From positions 5,270,001 through 5,334,000 of the forward strand of contig NZ_JQNN01000001.1 of assembly GCF_000745265.1 (NCBI RefSeq): a DNA stretch of 64,000 nucleotides, read 5' to 3'. Below are positions 17,741-24,992 of the stretch, piece by piece. The position numbers and the translations under genes were made by a program. The notes under the pieces were generated by a model, which did not search any database, was not told the origin of the DNA, and worked only from the letters and a program-made list of their open reading frames with translations. Positions within the stretch are counted from its first letter, which is position 1; every line of letters begins with the position of its first letter. This stretch comes from Massilia sp. 9096. GTDB lineage: Bacteria > Pseudomonadota > Gammaproteobacteria > Burkholderiales > Burkholderiaceae_D.

Positions 17741-18325
17741 ATGGCAGTCAATCTCACCAAAGGGCAGAAGATCTCGCTCGAGAAGGAAGCCGGCGGCGCG
17801 CTGTCGCGCGTCACCATGGGCCTGGGCTGGGACGTCGCGCAGAAGCGCGGCTTCCTCGGTTTTGGCGGCGGCAAGGGCGATTCGATCGACCTGGACGCGT
17901 CCTGCGTGCTGTTCGACGACAGCAACCGCCCGGTCGATGTGGTCTGGTTCCGCCAGCTGAAAAGCCGTGACGGCAGCATCACGCACACCGGCGACAACCG
18001 CACCGGCGCCGGCGATGGCGACGACGAGCAGATCGTCGTCGAACTGAATCGCGTGCCGGAGCACGTCAAGTCGCTGGTGTTCACGGTGAACAGCTTCACC
18101 GGCCAGAACTTCGCGCAGGTGGCGAACGCTTTCTGCCGCCTGGTCGATACCGCTTCCAAGCGCGAAGTCGCGCGCTACGATTTGTCGGTGCAGAGTTCGC
18201 ACACGGCCCAGATCATGGCCAAGCTGTACCGCCATAACGGCGAATGGAAGATGCACGCGATCGGCGAGAACGGCAGCGGCCGCACCATCGACGAGCTGCT
18301 GCCGCAGATCCTGCCGCACCTGTGA
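17741..18325 (+). CDS. TerD family protein (second copy)
   Basis: A 194-residue TerD-family protein that closes the operon. It opens VNLTKGQKISLEKEAGG and has an insertion rich in Gly and Lys around residues 40-48 (GFLGFGGGKGD) that the first copy lacks. It keeps [15 protein letters not shown], the predicted calcium-binding loop, at about residues 83-97. The two TerD copies differ enough by eye to be distinct paralogues and not a recent duplication. AGGAG lies ahead of the ATG, and a strong terminator follows 29 bases after the stop. Confidence 0.95.
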   Translation: MAVNLTKGQKISLEKEAGGALSRVTMGLGWDVAQKRGFLGFGGGKGDSIDLDASCVLFDDSNRPVDVVWFRQLKSRDGSITHTGDNRTGAGDGDDEQIVVELNRVPEHVKSLVFTVNSFTGQNFAQVANAFCRLVDTASKREVARYDLSVQSSHTAQIMAKLYRHNGEWKMHAIGENGSGRTIDELLPQILPHL

Positions 18326-18353
18326 CTGCAGACGCAGATATTTTCAGCTTTCT

Positions 18354-18383
18354 AAAAAGCGCCTTTCAAAAGGCGCTTTTTTT
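18354..18383 (+). terminator. Rho-independent terminator after the TerD operon
   Basis: A stem of aaaaagcgcc and ggcgcttttt encloses a short tttcaaaa loop and runs into seven T residues. It separates the TerD operon from the peptide island that follows. Confidence 0.93.
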
Positions 18384-18746
18384 ATTTGGTGATGGGACGA
18401 CAAACGCGTTCCTCTGGCGTGGGCGGTCTGATTCCTCTTGCGGGCAAAACTTCTTTTTAGTTAGAATTTGATAGATTTTGCTAAAATGGATTATAACTTA
18501 ATTAATTATTGCGTCGAAAAATTCACTGTTTTTGCTATGTAGTAAAGCAAATCTCACTACTTGTCACTTAAGAAAATACTATTTATAAATAGATACATTT
18601 TTTTCTTGACTGCTTCAGTTTTTGCGTCAATACTCCATTCACTTCGGTGCGTCACGGTTTAAATCGCACTGCGGTGCAGACTGAATGGATGAAAGATTCG
18701 TCTATTTATTTGCTAGTTCTTAACAATCAAAGCAAACGGAGTTGGA
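18384..18746. other. A+T-rich intergenic region ahead of the peptide genes
   Basis: About 360 bases without a convincing gene. Composition shifts abruptly to A+T-rich after about 18460, marking the left edge of the island. It contains a sigma70-like promoter (18606-18634) and inverted repeats in the presumed leader: tccattca (18634-18641) with tgaatgga (18682-18689), and gtgcg (18647-18651) with cgcac (18665-18669). A competing small hairpin, gcac-tgcg-gtgc, lies at 18666-18677. The longest plus-strand frame here overlaps the first peptide gene in another frame and looks like noise. Confidence 0.6.
18606..18634 (+). promoter_or_regulatory. Candidate sigma70 promoter for the peptide operon
   Basis: TTGACT (18606-18611), a 17-base spacer and AATACT (18629-18634) resemble -35 and -10 hexamers. 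It would give a leader of about 105 bases before the first peptide gene. Confidence 0.5.
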
Positions 18747-18884
18747 ATGCAAGAGCTGAATCTGCAGGAAATCGAAGAGATTTCCGGTGCCGGTATCATG
18801 TATTACGTTGGCTACGCGATCGGATATGTGATTTCCGCGAGTCGAGTTGCTGATGACGAGTGGGCATGGTCGGGTGGCGGTTGA
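18747..18884 (+). CDS. Double-glycine-type precursor peptide 1, putative bacteriocin/microcin
   Basis: A 45-residue peptide too short for ordinary gene callers. The first 15 residues, MQELNLQEIEEISGA, have the double-glycine-type leader pattern (hydrophobic residues at -4, -7 and -12 with EI and EEIS) and end in Gly-Ala, a cleavage variant also used by microcins E492 and H47. The predicted mature part is 30 residues. It starts GIMYYV, carries a GxxxG helix-packing motif (Gly22-Y-A-I-Gly26), then an acidic stretch (DDE), two Trp and a Gly-rich end. ATG 18747 follows cggagttgga. The C39 exporter at 21055 is the expected processing enzyme. It could instead be a secreted signal peptide. Confidence 0.75.
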   Translation: MQELNLQEIEEISGAGIMYYVGYAIGYVISASRVADDEWAWSGGG

Positions 18885-18937
18885 TACCGCTCCCTTTTAT
18901 GTCGGAAATTTTAGTTTTTAATAAAAAGGGAAGTTAA

Positions 18938-19075
18938 ATGCAAGAAATGACAATGCAGGAAATGGATGAGGTCTCCGGTGCTTTAGGTCCGAAAGATCTG
19001 GTTTGGGTGGCTGACCAAATTACCGATTTCGTTCGCGGTTTTAGTGCTGGCTGGGATGCTGGCGCTCAGAAGTAA
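18938..19075 (+). CDS. Double-glycine-type precursor peptide 2, putative bacteriocin/microcin
   Basis: A second 45-residue precursor, 53 bases after peptide 1 and preceded by aaaagggaag. Its leader MQEMTMQEMDEVSGA is also 15 residues long, ends in Gly-Ala and shares the MQE...QE..E.SGA frame with peptide 1. The predicted 30-residue mature part starts LGPKDLVWV. It has overlapping GxxxG motifs at Gly34, Gly38 and Gly42 on one helix face and two Trp, and ends AQK. Paired peptides with GxxxG are the hallmark of two-peptide (class IIb) bacteriocins. The stop is TAA at 19073-19075. Confidence 0.75.
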   Translation: MQEMTMQEMDEVSGALGPKDLVWVADQITDFVRGFSAGWDAGAQK

Positions 19076-19091
19076 TAATTTTGAGTAGAAG

Positions 19092-19112
19092 AGCCCGGCC
19101 TTGTGCCGGGTT
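19092..19112 (+). terminator. GC hairpin between the peptide genes and the export genes
   Basis: agcccggc, loop cttgt, then gccgggtt form a compact stem in otherwise A+T-rich sequence, 17 bases after the peptide 2 stop. No T-run follows directly, so it is more likely a partial terminator or RNA-stabilising stem than a full stop. It would favour peptide mRNA over the downstream genes. Confidence 0.45.
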
Positions 19113-19580
19113 GATCGCAATTTGGAAAATTTTTTCTTCCGTTTACATCAGAAAAGCCGGCCGCTCTTCTTTATTTTGCTGCTGCTTGCATCAACAATTC
19201 CATTTGTTGCATCGTACTTATTTCCTGACGACAGGCCAGGCTTAATTGACCAGTTGGGTTATATAAAATATTTTCTTGCACTTGTTTATGCTCCTTTATT
19301 TGAGACGCTGATATTGCAACATATACCAGTACGATTTTGTGCTCGGAAAGGTTTAGTGGGTTGGCGTTGTATGGCTATCGTGATCGCTCCGTTCGTATTG
19401 GCACATATTTCGCTATCCTTCAGCCCGTTACCTTTATTAAATGGATTATCTGGTGGGACTGTTTTAGGTATATGTTATCTGACATGCTCCAAGTTGTCAT
19501 GGCGCTATGCGTTCGCAATAACAGCTGCGCTTCATTTTTTTCATAATATTATTGCGTTAATTCTGGCAAGTTTCTTTTAA
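19101..19580 (+). CDS. CPBP (Abi)-like membrane protein, possible immunity protein
   Basis: An up to 159-residue, strongly hydrophobic protein with about four or five spans. Three segments match CPBP/Abi intramembrane protease motifs: APLFETLILQ (usually APxxEExxFR), FVLAH (FxxxH) and HFFHN (HxxxN). The second Glu and the Arg of motif 1 are Thr and Gln here, so protease activity is doubtful. CPBP proteins in bacteriocin loci often give self-immunity. The start is uncertain: no early ATG exists, and TTG at 19101 (inside the hairpin loop) or TTG at 19122 are the options. A+T-rich codons set it apart from the flanking genome. Confidence 0.7.
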   Translation: MCRVDRNLENFFFRLHQKSRPLFFILLLLASTIPFVASYLFPDDRPGLIDQLGYIKYFLALVYAPLFETLILQHIPVRFCARKGLVGWRCMAIVIAPFVLAHISLSFSPLPLLNGLSGGTVLGICYLTCSKLSWRYAFAITAALHFFHNIIALILASFF

Positions 19581-19667
19581 ATTAAGCAATCTGGCGAGGC
19601 AGAAATAGATGGATCCATTCCTGGATGGCGACCATCTTTTCGTAAGTATCAGTCGGCAAGAAGTTGA

Positions 19668-20990
19668 TTGTTTTTTGTGTACAAGGTTGACCTTCAAGTG
19701 ACGAGCTTTCCCCCCCGTGTTTCCTCCAGTTCCCGTCCCCTGTTTCGGAAACAAGCCGTTGAGCGCGCAGGTATTCGCCAGTATGGATCCGTGAGCCTTG
19801 CGCAGCCGGTGAGCTTCCGAGTGCTGACGTGGCTGTTTGTCGCAATCGCCGTAAGCATTGTGGCATTCTTCTATAGTTTTTCTACTACCAGAAAAGCCCA
19901 GTGCCAAGGTGTTCTGCTGCCTTCTGCAGGTGTCATTAGAATCGTTCCGATACAGACTGGTACCGTCAAGTTCAGACGGGTAAAGGAAGGTCAGCATATT
20001 TCAGCTGGAGATGTATTGTTCGTGTTAAGTAGCGATCGCAGCGCGGCGGCTGGCGATGCCCAAAAGACGATTTCGGCCTTGCTCAAGACCCGTCGTGACA
20101 GCTACCGCGACGAGCTAAAGCAGCTGGAAATGCAGGCATACCAACGTGCGGATGCATTACGCAAGAAAATGACCGACATAACCTCGGACTTGGATAGACT
20201 CAACGAGCAGATTGCACTCCAGAAACAGCGTGTGGTACTCTCAGAACAGTCGTGGCAGCGCTACAGCGATTTGCAGGCATCTCACTATATTTCTTCAGCC
20301 CAGGCCCAGGATAAGCAGGCAGAGTTGCTGGACCAACGCCAACGCTTGAGTGACTTTTTCCGTACTAAAACCGCCACTCAGCGAGACTTCGACGCAGCGA
20401 ATGCCGAATTGCGTGATCTGAATATCCAATCCAAACGTGATGCGGCTGCACTACAGCGCAATATTTCAACTGTTGCACAAGACTTGACCGATAGCGAAGC
20501 GCGTCGCGAGATTTTGATTCGCAGTCCCCAGTCCGGTGTAGTTACGGCCATTACTGCGGAAGAGGGGCAAACTGTGTCGAGCGGCCAGGCTATTGCGTCC
20601 GTATTGCCCTTGGATGCTGCCTTGGAGGCGGAGATCTACGCGCCGTCGCGCTCTATAGGATTCGTCAAGCCCGGCATGCAGGTATTGCTGCGTTACCAAG
20701 CCTATCCTTATCAAAAGTTTGGGCAGCATACCGCCATCATCACCGAGGTCGCAAATACGTCATTGCGTCCAGACGAGATGGCTCTTCCTGGAGCGACCCT
20801 GCCAAGCGGTAGCGTGGCCGAACCCTTGTATCGGATCCGTTTGAAGCTAAACAAGCAAACGATAAAGGCATACGGCCAGGAAATGCCACTCAGGTCGGGA
20901 ATGCTGGTGGATGCAAGCGTTTTGTTAGAGCGTCGCCACCTGTACGAATGGGTCCTTGAGCCGATATTCAGTATCTCTGGACGTATGTAA
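19668..20990 (+). CDS. HlyD-family periplasmic adaptor (CvaA-like)
   Basis: A membrane fusion protein of up to 440 residues that would link an inner-membrane ABC exporter to an outer-membrane channel. The N-terminal LFRKQAVE phrase before a single span (about residues 52-72) is typical of CvaA-type adaptors. A lipoyl/barrel half-motif (GVIRIVPIQTGTVKFRRVKEGQHISAGDVLFVL), a long coiled-coil hairpin (about 125-275) and the second lipoyl half (IRSPQSGVVTAITAEEGQTVSSGQ) follow. The start may be TTG 19668, GTG 19677 or GTG 19698. No outer-membrane partner gene is nearby, so a TolC encoded elsewhere is assumed. Confidence 0.92.
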   Translation: MFFVYKVDLQVTSFPPRVSSSSRPLFRKQAVERAGIRQYGSVSLAQPVSFRVLTWLFVAIAVSIVAFFYSFSTTRKAQCQGVLLPSAGVIRIVPIQTGTVKFRRVKEGQHISAGDVLFVLSSDRSAAAGDAQKTISALLKTRRDSYRDELKQLEMQAYQRADALRKKMTDITSDLDRLNEQIALQKQRVVLSEQSWQRYSDLQASHYISSAQAQDKQAELLDQRQRLSDFFRTKTATQRDFDAANAELRDLNIQSKRDAAALQRNISTVAQDLTDSEARREILIRSPQSGVVTAITAEEGQTVSSGQAIASVLPLDAALEAEIYAPSRSIGFVKPGMQVLLRYQAYPYQKFGQHTAIITEVANTSLRPDEMALPGATLPSGSVAEPLYRIRLKLNKQTIKAYGQEMPLRSGMLVDASVLLERRHLYEWVLEPIFSISGRM

Positions 20991-21054
20991 TTTTTTTACT
21001 GAATCTGCCTAGCTCTGGCAACACGCCGAAATACATTTTTTTTGTAAAAGACCA

Positions 21055-23196
21055 ATGAAATTTCAAGCTTCGCCTCATCTAACTTTCTGGCGCTCCAATC
21101 GTTTGCCAGTATTGCTTCAGACCGAGGCAGCCGAATGCGGCTTGGCCTGTCTCAGCATGGTTGCCAGTTATTGGGGGCACCAAATCGATATTGCCAACAT
21201 GCGCAGAAGATATTCGGTTTCTCTCAAGGGGGTCACACTAAAAAGTATCATCGCTATGGCGCAGGGCTTATCGCTGAGCACACGTCCGTTGAAGCTGGAC
21301 ATGCAGCATCTACCAGACCTCAAGTTGCCATGCGTCTTGCACTGGGATCTCAACCATTTCGTTGTCTTGAAATCGGTGTCGGCAAATAATGCTATCATCC
21401 ATGATCCAGCAGTTGGCGAGCGTAAACTTCTGCTGGATGATTTTGCAAATCATTTCACTGGCGTCGCACTTGAGCTATCGCCAACGGGCGCTTTTAAGAA
21501 ACAACAGGAGACCGCAAAATTTTCCATGCGGTCGCTTATGGGTCGAGTTGCCGGCCTGCGGCAGGGCTTGGGTCAGATTCTGCTTTTAGGTCTGGCGCTG
21601 CAGATCTGTCTATTAGTGGCCCCTTTTTACCTGCAATGGATTGCCGACGAAGCCCTAGTGACATCCGACCGCGATCTTGTTACCGTACTCGGACTGGGTT
21701 TTTTGGCCTTGGTGACTGTGCAGACGGCAATCGGCGCCGTGCGCTCGTGGGTGACGACTATTTTGTCCACTAGTCTGAACTTTCAGTGGTTCGGAAATGC
21801 CTTCACTCACTTAATGAAACTTCCGCTGTCTTACTTCGCAAATCGGCATAGCGGCGATATAGTTTCACGCTTTAGTTCTATCCAGACCATTCAACGTGGA
21901 ATCACCACGCAATTCATCGAAGGCGTGATAGACGGCGTGTTGGCAGTTGGAACGCTAGGCATGATGCTTTTTTATAGCGTAAAATTGGCGAGTGTCGCCT
22001 GTGCTGCGATTGGATTGTACGTCTTATTGCGCTGGTTGATTTTTCGGTCTTTGCGTGCAGCTACTGCCGAGCAGATCATCCATGCGGCTAAGCAACAGAC
22101 CCACTTCCTTGAATCCGTGCGAGGAGTGCAAAGCGTGCGCCTGTTCGACCGCGCTGAAGAACGGCGTGCTGGCTGGATGAATATCCTCGCCGATCAGTTC
22201 AATGCCGATCTGCACATTTCGAAATTGGCAGTTTCATACCAGACAGCAAACACATTTTTGATTAGTGCAGAGCGAATCATCGTCATCTGGCTCGCTGCAC
22301 TCGCCGTACTGGACAATCAGTTTTCTGTCGGGATGTTATTTGCTTTTATCAGCTATAAAGACCAGTTCAGCCAGCGGACAGCGAGCCTCGTTGATAAGTT
22401 GTTTGAGTTTCGCATGATGAAGCTGCACGGCGAGCGCCTCGCAGATATTCTAATGACCGAACCTGAACAGGATGTCCAAGATGCAGAAATCGACATGGAA
22501 GGGATTACTCCTTCCATCGAATTCCGAAATGTATCGTTCCGGTACGCCGATGGTGAACCCTACGTGCTCAAGCAGCTCAATCTTACTATTCCGGCTGGAC
22601 AGTCCATTGCAATCACGGGACATTCAGGTTGTGGCAAAACTACCCTCATGAAGTTGCTGCTGGGATTGGTTGAGCCCAGTGAAGGAAATATCTTGATTGG
22701 CGGAATCGAGATCGGACATCTCGGATTGTCGAACTATCGCAAAATGATCGGTACGGTAATGCAGGACGACGCCTTGTTTTCAGGGTCGGTCGGTGACAAC
22801 ATCTGCTTTTTTGACCCGTCCCGCAACCAAGCCGGTATTGAGGCATGCGCCCAGCTTGCTTCAGTACATGCTGATATCGTCATGATGCCAATGGGGTACA
22901 ACACGCTGATCGGTGATATCGGTTCTGGCTTGTCGGGAGGTCAGATGCAGCGCGTTCTACTTGCGCGAGCACTATATAGAAAACCCAAGCTACTTGTCCT
23001 CGATGAAGCAACAAGTCATCTAGACATACACAATGAACAAGCAGTTAACACGGCGATCAAGCAGTTGCCTTTAACCCGCATCATAGTGGCCCATCGGCCC
23101 GAAACGATTGCCATGGCTCAGCGCGTTATTGTCTTACACCAAGGCGCAGTGATGCAGGACACCGTTTTGCTAAAGCAGGCTCCGGTTACAGCATGA
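21055..23196 (+). CDS. C39 peptidase-containing ABC exporter (CvaB/PCAT type)
   Basis: A 713-residue bifunctional bacteriocin exporter. The N-terminal C39 peptidase has Gln22, nucleophile Cys28 (QTEAAECGLACL), His101 (LNHFVVL) and Asp117 (HDPAVG), all intact. A membrane domain of about six spans follows (about 170-440). The ATPase domain has Walker A GHSGCGKTT, signature LSGGQ, Walker B LLVLDEATSHLD and the switch His (AHRPE). Such proteins cut double-glycine leaders while exporting the peptide, matching the two precursors upstream. It lies 64 bases after the adaptor gene. Base composition is island-like, not that of the flanks. Confidence 0.95.
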   Translation: MKFQASPHLTFWRSNRLPVLLQTEAAECGLACLSMVASYWGHQIDIANMRRRYSVSLKGVTLKSIIAMAQGLSLSTRPLKLDMQHLPDLKLPCVLHWDLNHFVVLKSVSANNAIIHDPAVGERKLLLDDFANHFTGVALELSPTGAFKKQQETAKFSMRSLMGRVAGLRQGLGQILLLGLALQICLLVAPFYLQWIADEALVTSDRDLVTVLGLGFLALVTVQTAIGAVRSWVTTILSTSLNFQWFGNAFTHLMKLPLSYFANRHSGDIVSRFSSIQTIQRGITTQFIEGVIDGVLAVGTLGMMLFYSVKLASVACAAIGLYVLLRWLIFRSLRAATAEQIIHAAKQQTHFLESVRGVQSVRLFDRAEERRAGWMNILADQFNADLHISKLAVSYQTANTFLISAERIIVIWLAALAVLDNQFSVGMLFAFISYKDQFSQRTASLVDKLFEFRMMKLHGERLADILMTEPEQDVQDAEIDMEGITPSIEFRNVSFRYADGEPYVLKQLNLTIPAGQSIAITGHSGCGKTTLMKLLLGLVEPSEGNILIGGIEIGHLGLSNYRKMIGTVMQDDALFSGSVGDNICFFDPSRNQAGIEACAQLASVHADIVMMPMGYNTLIGDIGSGLSGGQMQRVLLARALYRKPKLLVLDEATSHLDIHNEQAVNTAIKQLPLTRIIVAHRPETIAMAQRVIVLHQGAVMQDTVLLKQAPVTA

Positions 23197-23246
23197 ATTG
23201 AGTCCTGAGCCGGTCGGGTGCCGCCGCTGCTTGCTTCAATGCCCAC

Positions 23247-24992
23247 TCAGTACCCCTTCTTCTGCACCAGCGCCGTCCCGGTGCCATGCCGCTTGCCTTC
23301 GCTGACCGCCGTCACCGTGCCGTCCGGGTTGAACACGATGGCGTTCGCCGCGCCGATCTCTTCCGGGCTGACCGTCCACTTGTGCCCAAACGCTTCCAGC
23401 GCCTTGGCTTGCGCGCTGCCGGTGAAGCCGGCTTCGACCTCGGTCGCGGCCTCGTTGCGCTCGGACAGGCGCGGCGCGTCGATCGCCTCGTTCATCGGCA
23501 TGCCGAAGTCGAGGTAGTTGACGATGGTCTGCAGCACGGTCGTGATGATGGTCGCGCCGCCCGGGCTGCCGATGGTGAAGGCCGGCTTGCCGTCCTTGAA
23601 GGCGATGGTCGGCGCCATCGACGAGCGCGGGCGCTTGCCGGCTTCCGGAATGTTGGGGGCCGGGCCGCTGAAGTCGAAGTCGGTCATCTCGTTATTCAGC
23701 AGGAAGCCGTAGCCCGGCACCACGATCCCGCTGCCGCCCCAGGATTCGATGGTGAAGGTGTACGACACGATATTGCCTTCCTTGTCCGACACCGTCAGGT
23801 GGGTCGTGTGCACGCCCTCGCGCATGATCTGGTTCTGCATCGGGCGCAGCGGGAAGCTCTGGTCGTTCTCGTATAAAAAGGCGTCGCCGGCCGGGACGAT
23901 CTTGGGCGCGGCGCGGTTCGGGTTGATCAGCGAGCGGCGCTGGGCCGCGAACTGCTTCGACAGGATGCCGTCGACCGGCGCGTCGACGTATTCCGGGTCG
24001 CCGAGGAAGGCGTTGCGGTCGGCAAAAGCGAGGCGGCTGGCTTCCAGGTAGAGGTGCTCGGCATTCGCGCGCGGCATCGACTTCAGGTCGTAGCCCTCGA
24101 GGATGTTGAGCGCTTCTGCCACCGTCACGCCGCCGCTGCTGGGCTGCGCCATGCCGTACAAATCGTAGCCGCGGTAGGTCGAATGCACCGGCTGGCGGAT
24201 GCGCACCTCGTAGTTGGACAGGTCGGCCAGCGTCATGCCGCCGGCGCGCACCGAGGCGCCCGCGACCAGCGGTGGGCGGTTGACCGCGTCGACCACGGCC
24301 TGCGCCATCGGGCCTTCATAAAACGCCTTGTAGCCGCGCGTGGCCAGTTCGCGGTAGGCCTTGGCCAGGTCCGGATTCCTGACGATCGTCCCGACCGGGA
24401 GCGCCCGGCCATTCTTGAGATACAGCTGGCTGGTGCTGCCGAACAGGCTGAACTTCTTTTCGTTCTCGACCATCAGGCCGTGCAGCGTCGGCGTGACCGG
24501 ATAGCCCTTGGTCGCGACCTGAATGGCCGGCGCCAGCACCTGCTTGAACGACATCGTGCCGTAGCGCTCGAGCGCCTCGTGCCAGCCGCGCACCGTGCCC
24601 GGCACGCCCACCGACGCGCCGCTGGCGACCGCGGTGTCGAAGTCGATCGGCTTGCCGTTTTCCTGGAACACGGCCGGCGTGAACGAATTCGGCGCGGTCT
24701 CGCGGTGGTCGATCGTGACCACGCGCTTGTCCTTGGCCAGGTAGATCACCATGAAGCCGCCGCCGCCGATGCCGCAGCTGAACGGATCGGTGACGCCCAG
24801 CGTCGCGGCCGCCGCCACGGTGGCGTCGATGGCGTTGCCGCCCTTGTTGAGGATGGCGAGCGCCGATTGCGAGGCCTTTTCGCTGATGGTGGCGACGGCG
24901 CCGCCGGTGCCGGTGGCGACCGGCGGCGCGGCGAAGGCGGCGGGGCACGCCAGCGCGATCGCCAGCAGCAGGGGTTTGACGTGGGTGGTCAT
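23247..24992 (-). CDS. ggt: Gamma-glutamyltransferase
   Basis: A 581-residue periplasmic gamma-glutamyltranspeptidase. It hydrolyses or transfers the gamma-glutamyl group of glutathione and matures by self-cleavage into two subunits. A Sec signal peptide (LLLAIALACPAAFA) is present. The autoprocessing/nucleophile Thr is in VHTTHLTV (about Thr396), with the oxyanion segment PGGATI and substrate-binding motif PRSSMAPTI downstream. I use ATG 24992, which begins the signal peptide and overlaps the stop of the upstream lipoprotein gene by ATGA. The frame stays open much further upstream without meaning. Confidence 0.95.
   Translation of the reverse strand: MTTHVKPLLLAIALACPAAFAAPPVATGTGGAVATISEKASQSALAILNKGGNAIDATVAAAATLGVTDPFSCGIGGGGFMVIYLAKDKRVVTIDHRETAPNSFTPAVFQENGKPIDFDTAVASGASVGVPGTVRGWHEALERYGTMSFKQVLAPAIQVATKGYPVTPTLHGLMVENEKKFSLFGSTSQLYLKNGRALPVGTIVRNPDLAKAYRELATRGYKAFYEGPMAQAVVDAVNRPPLVAGASVRAGGMTLADLSNYEVRIRQPVHSTYRGYDLYGMAQPSSGGVTVAEALNILEGYDLKSMPRANAEHLYLEASRLAFADRNAFLGDPEYVDAPVDGILSKQFAAQRRSLINPNRAAPKIVPAGDAFLYENDQSFPLRPMQNQIMREGVHTTHLTVSDKEGNIVSYTFTIESWGGSGIVVPGYGFLLNNEMTDFDFSGPAPNIPEAGKRPRSSMAPTIAFKDGKPAFTIGSPGGATIITTVLQTIVNYLDFGMPMNEAIDAPRLSERNEAATEVEAGFTGSAQAKALEAFGHKWTVSPEEIGAANAIVFNPDGTVTAVSEGKRHGTGTALVQKKGY

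Noticed and set aside
18647..18853. A 68-codon frame overlapping the first peptide gene
   Set aside because: Different frame, no leader or domain, and it conflicts with the leader-bearing peptide gene that has better support.
19557..19997. A minus-strand frame across the start of the HlyD gene
   Set aside because: No recognisable product and antisense to a well-supported adaptor gene.
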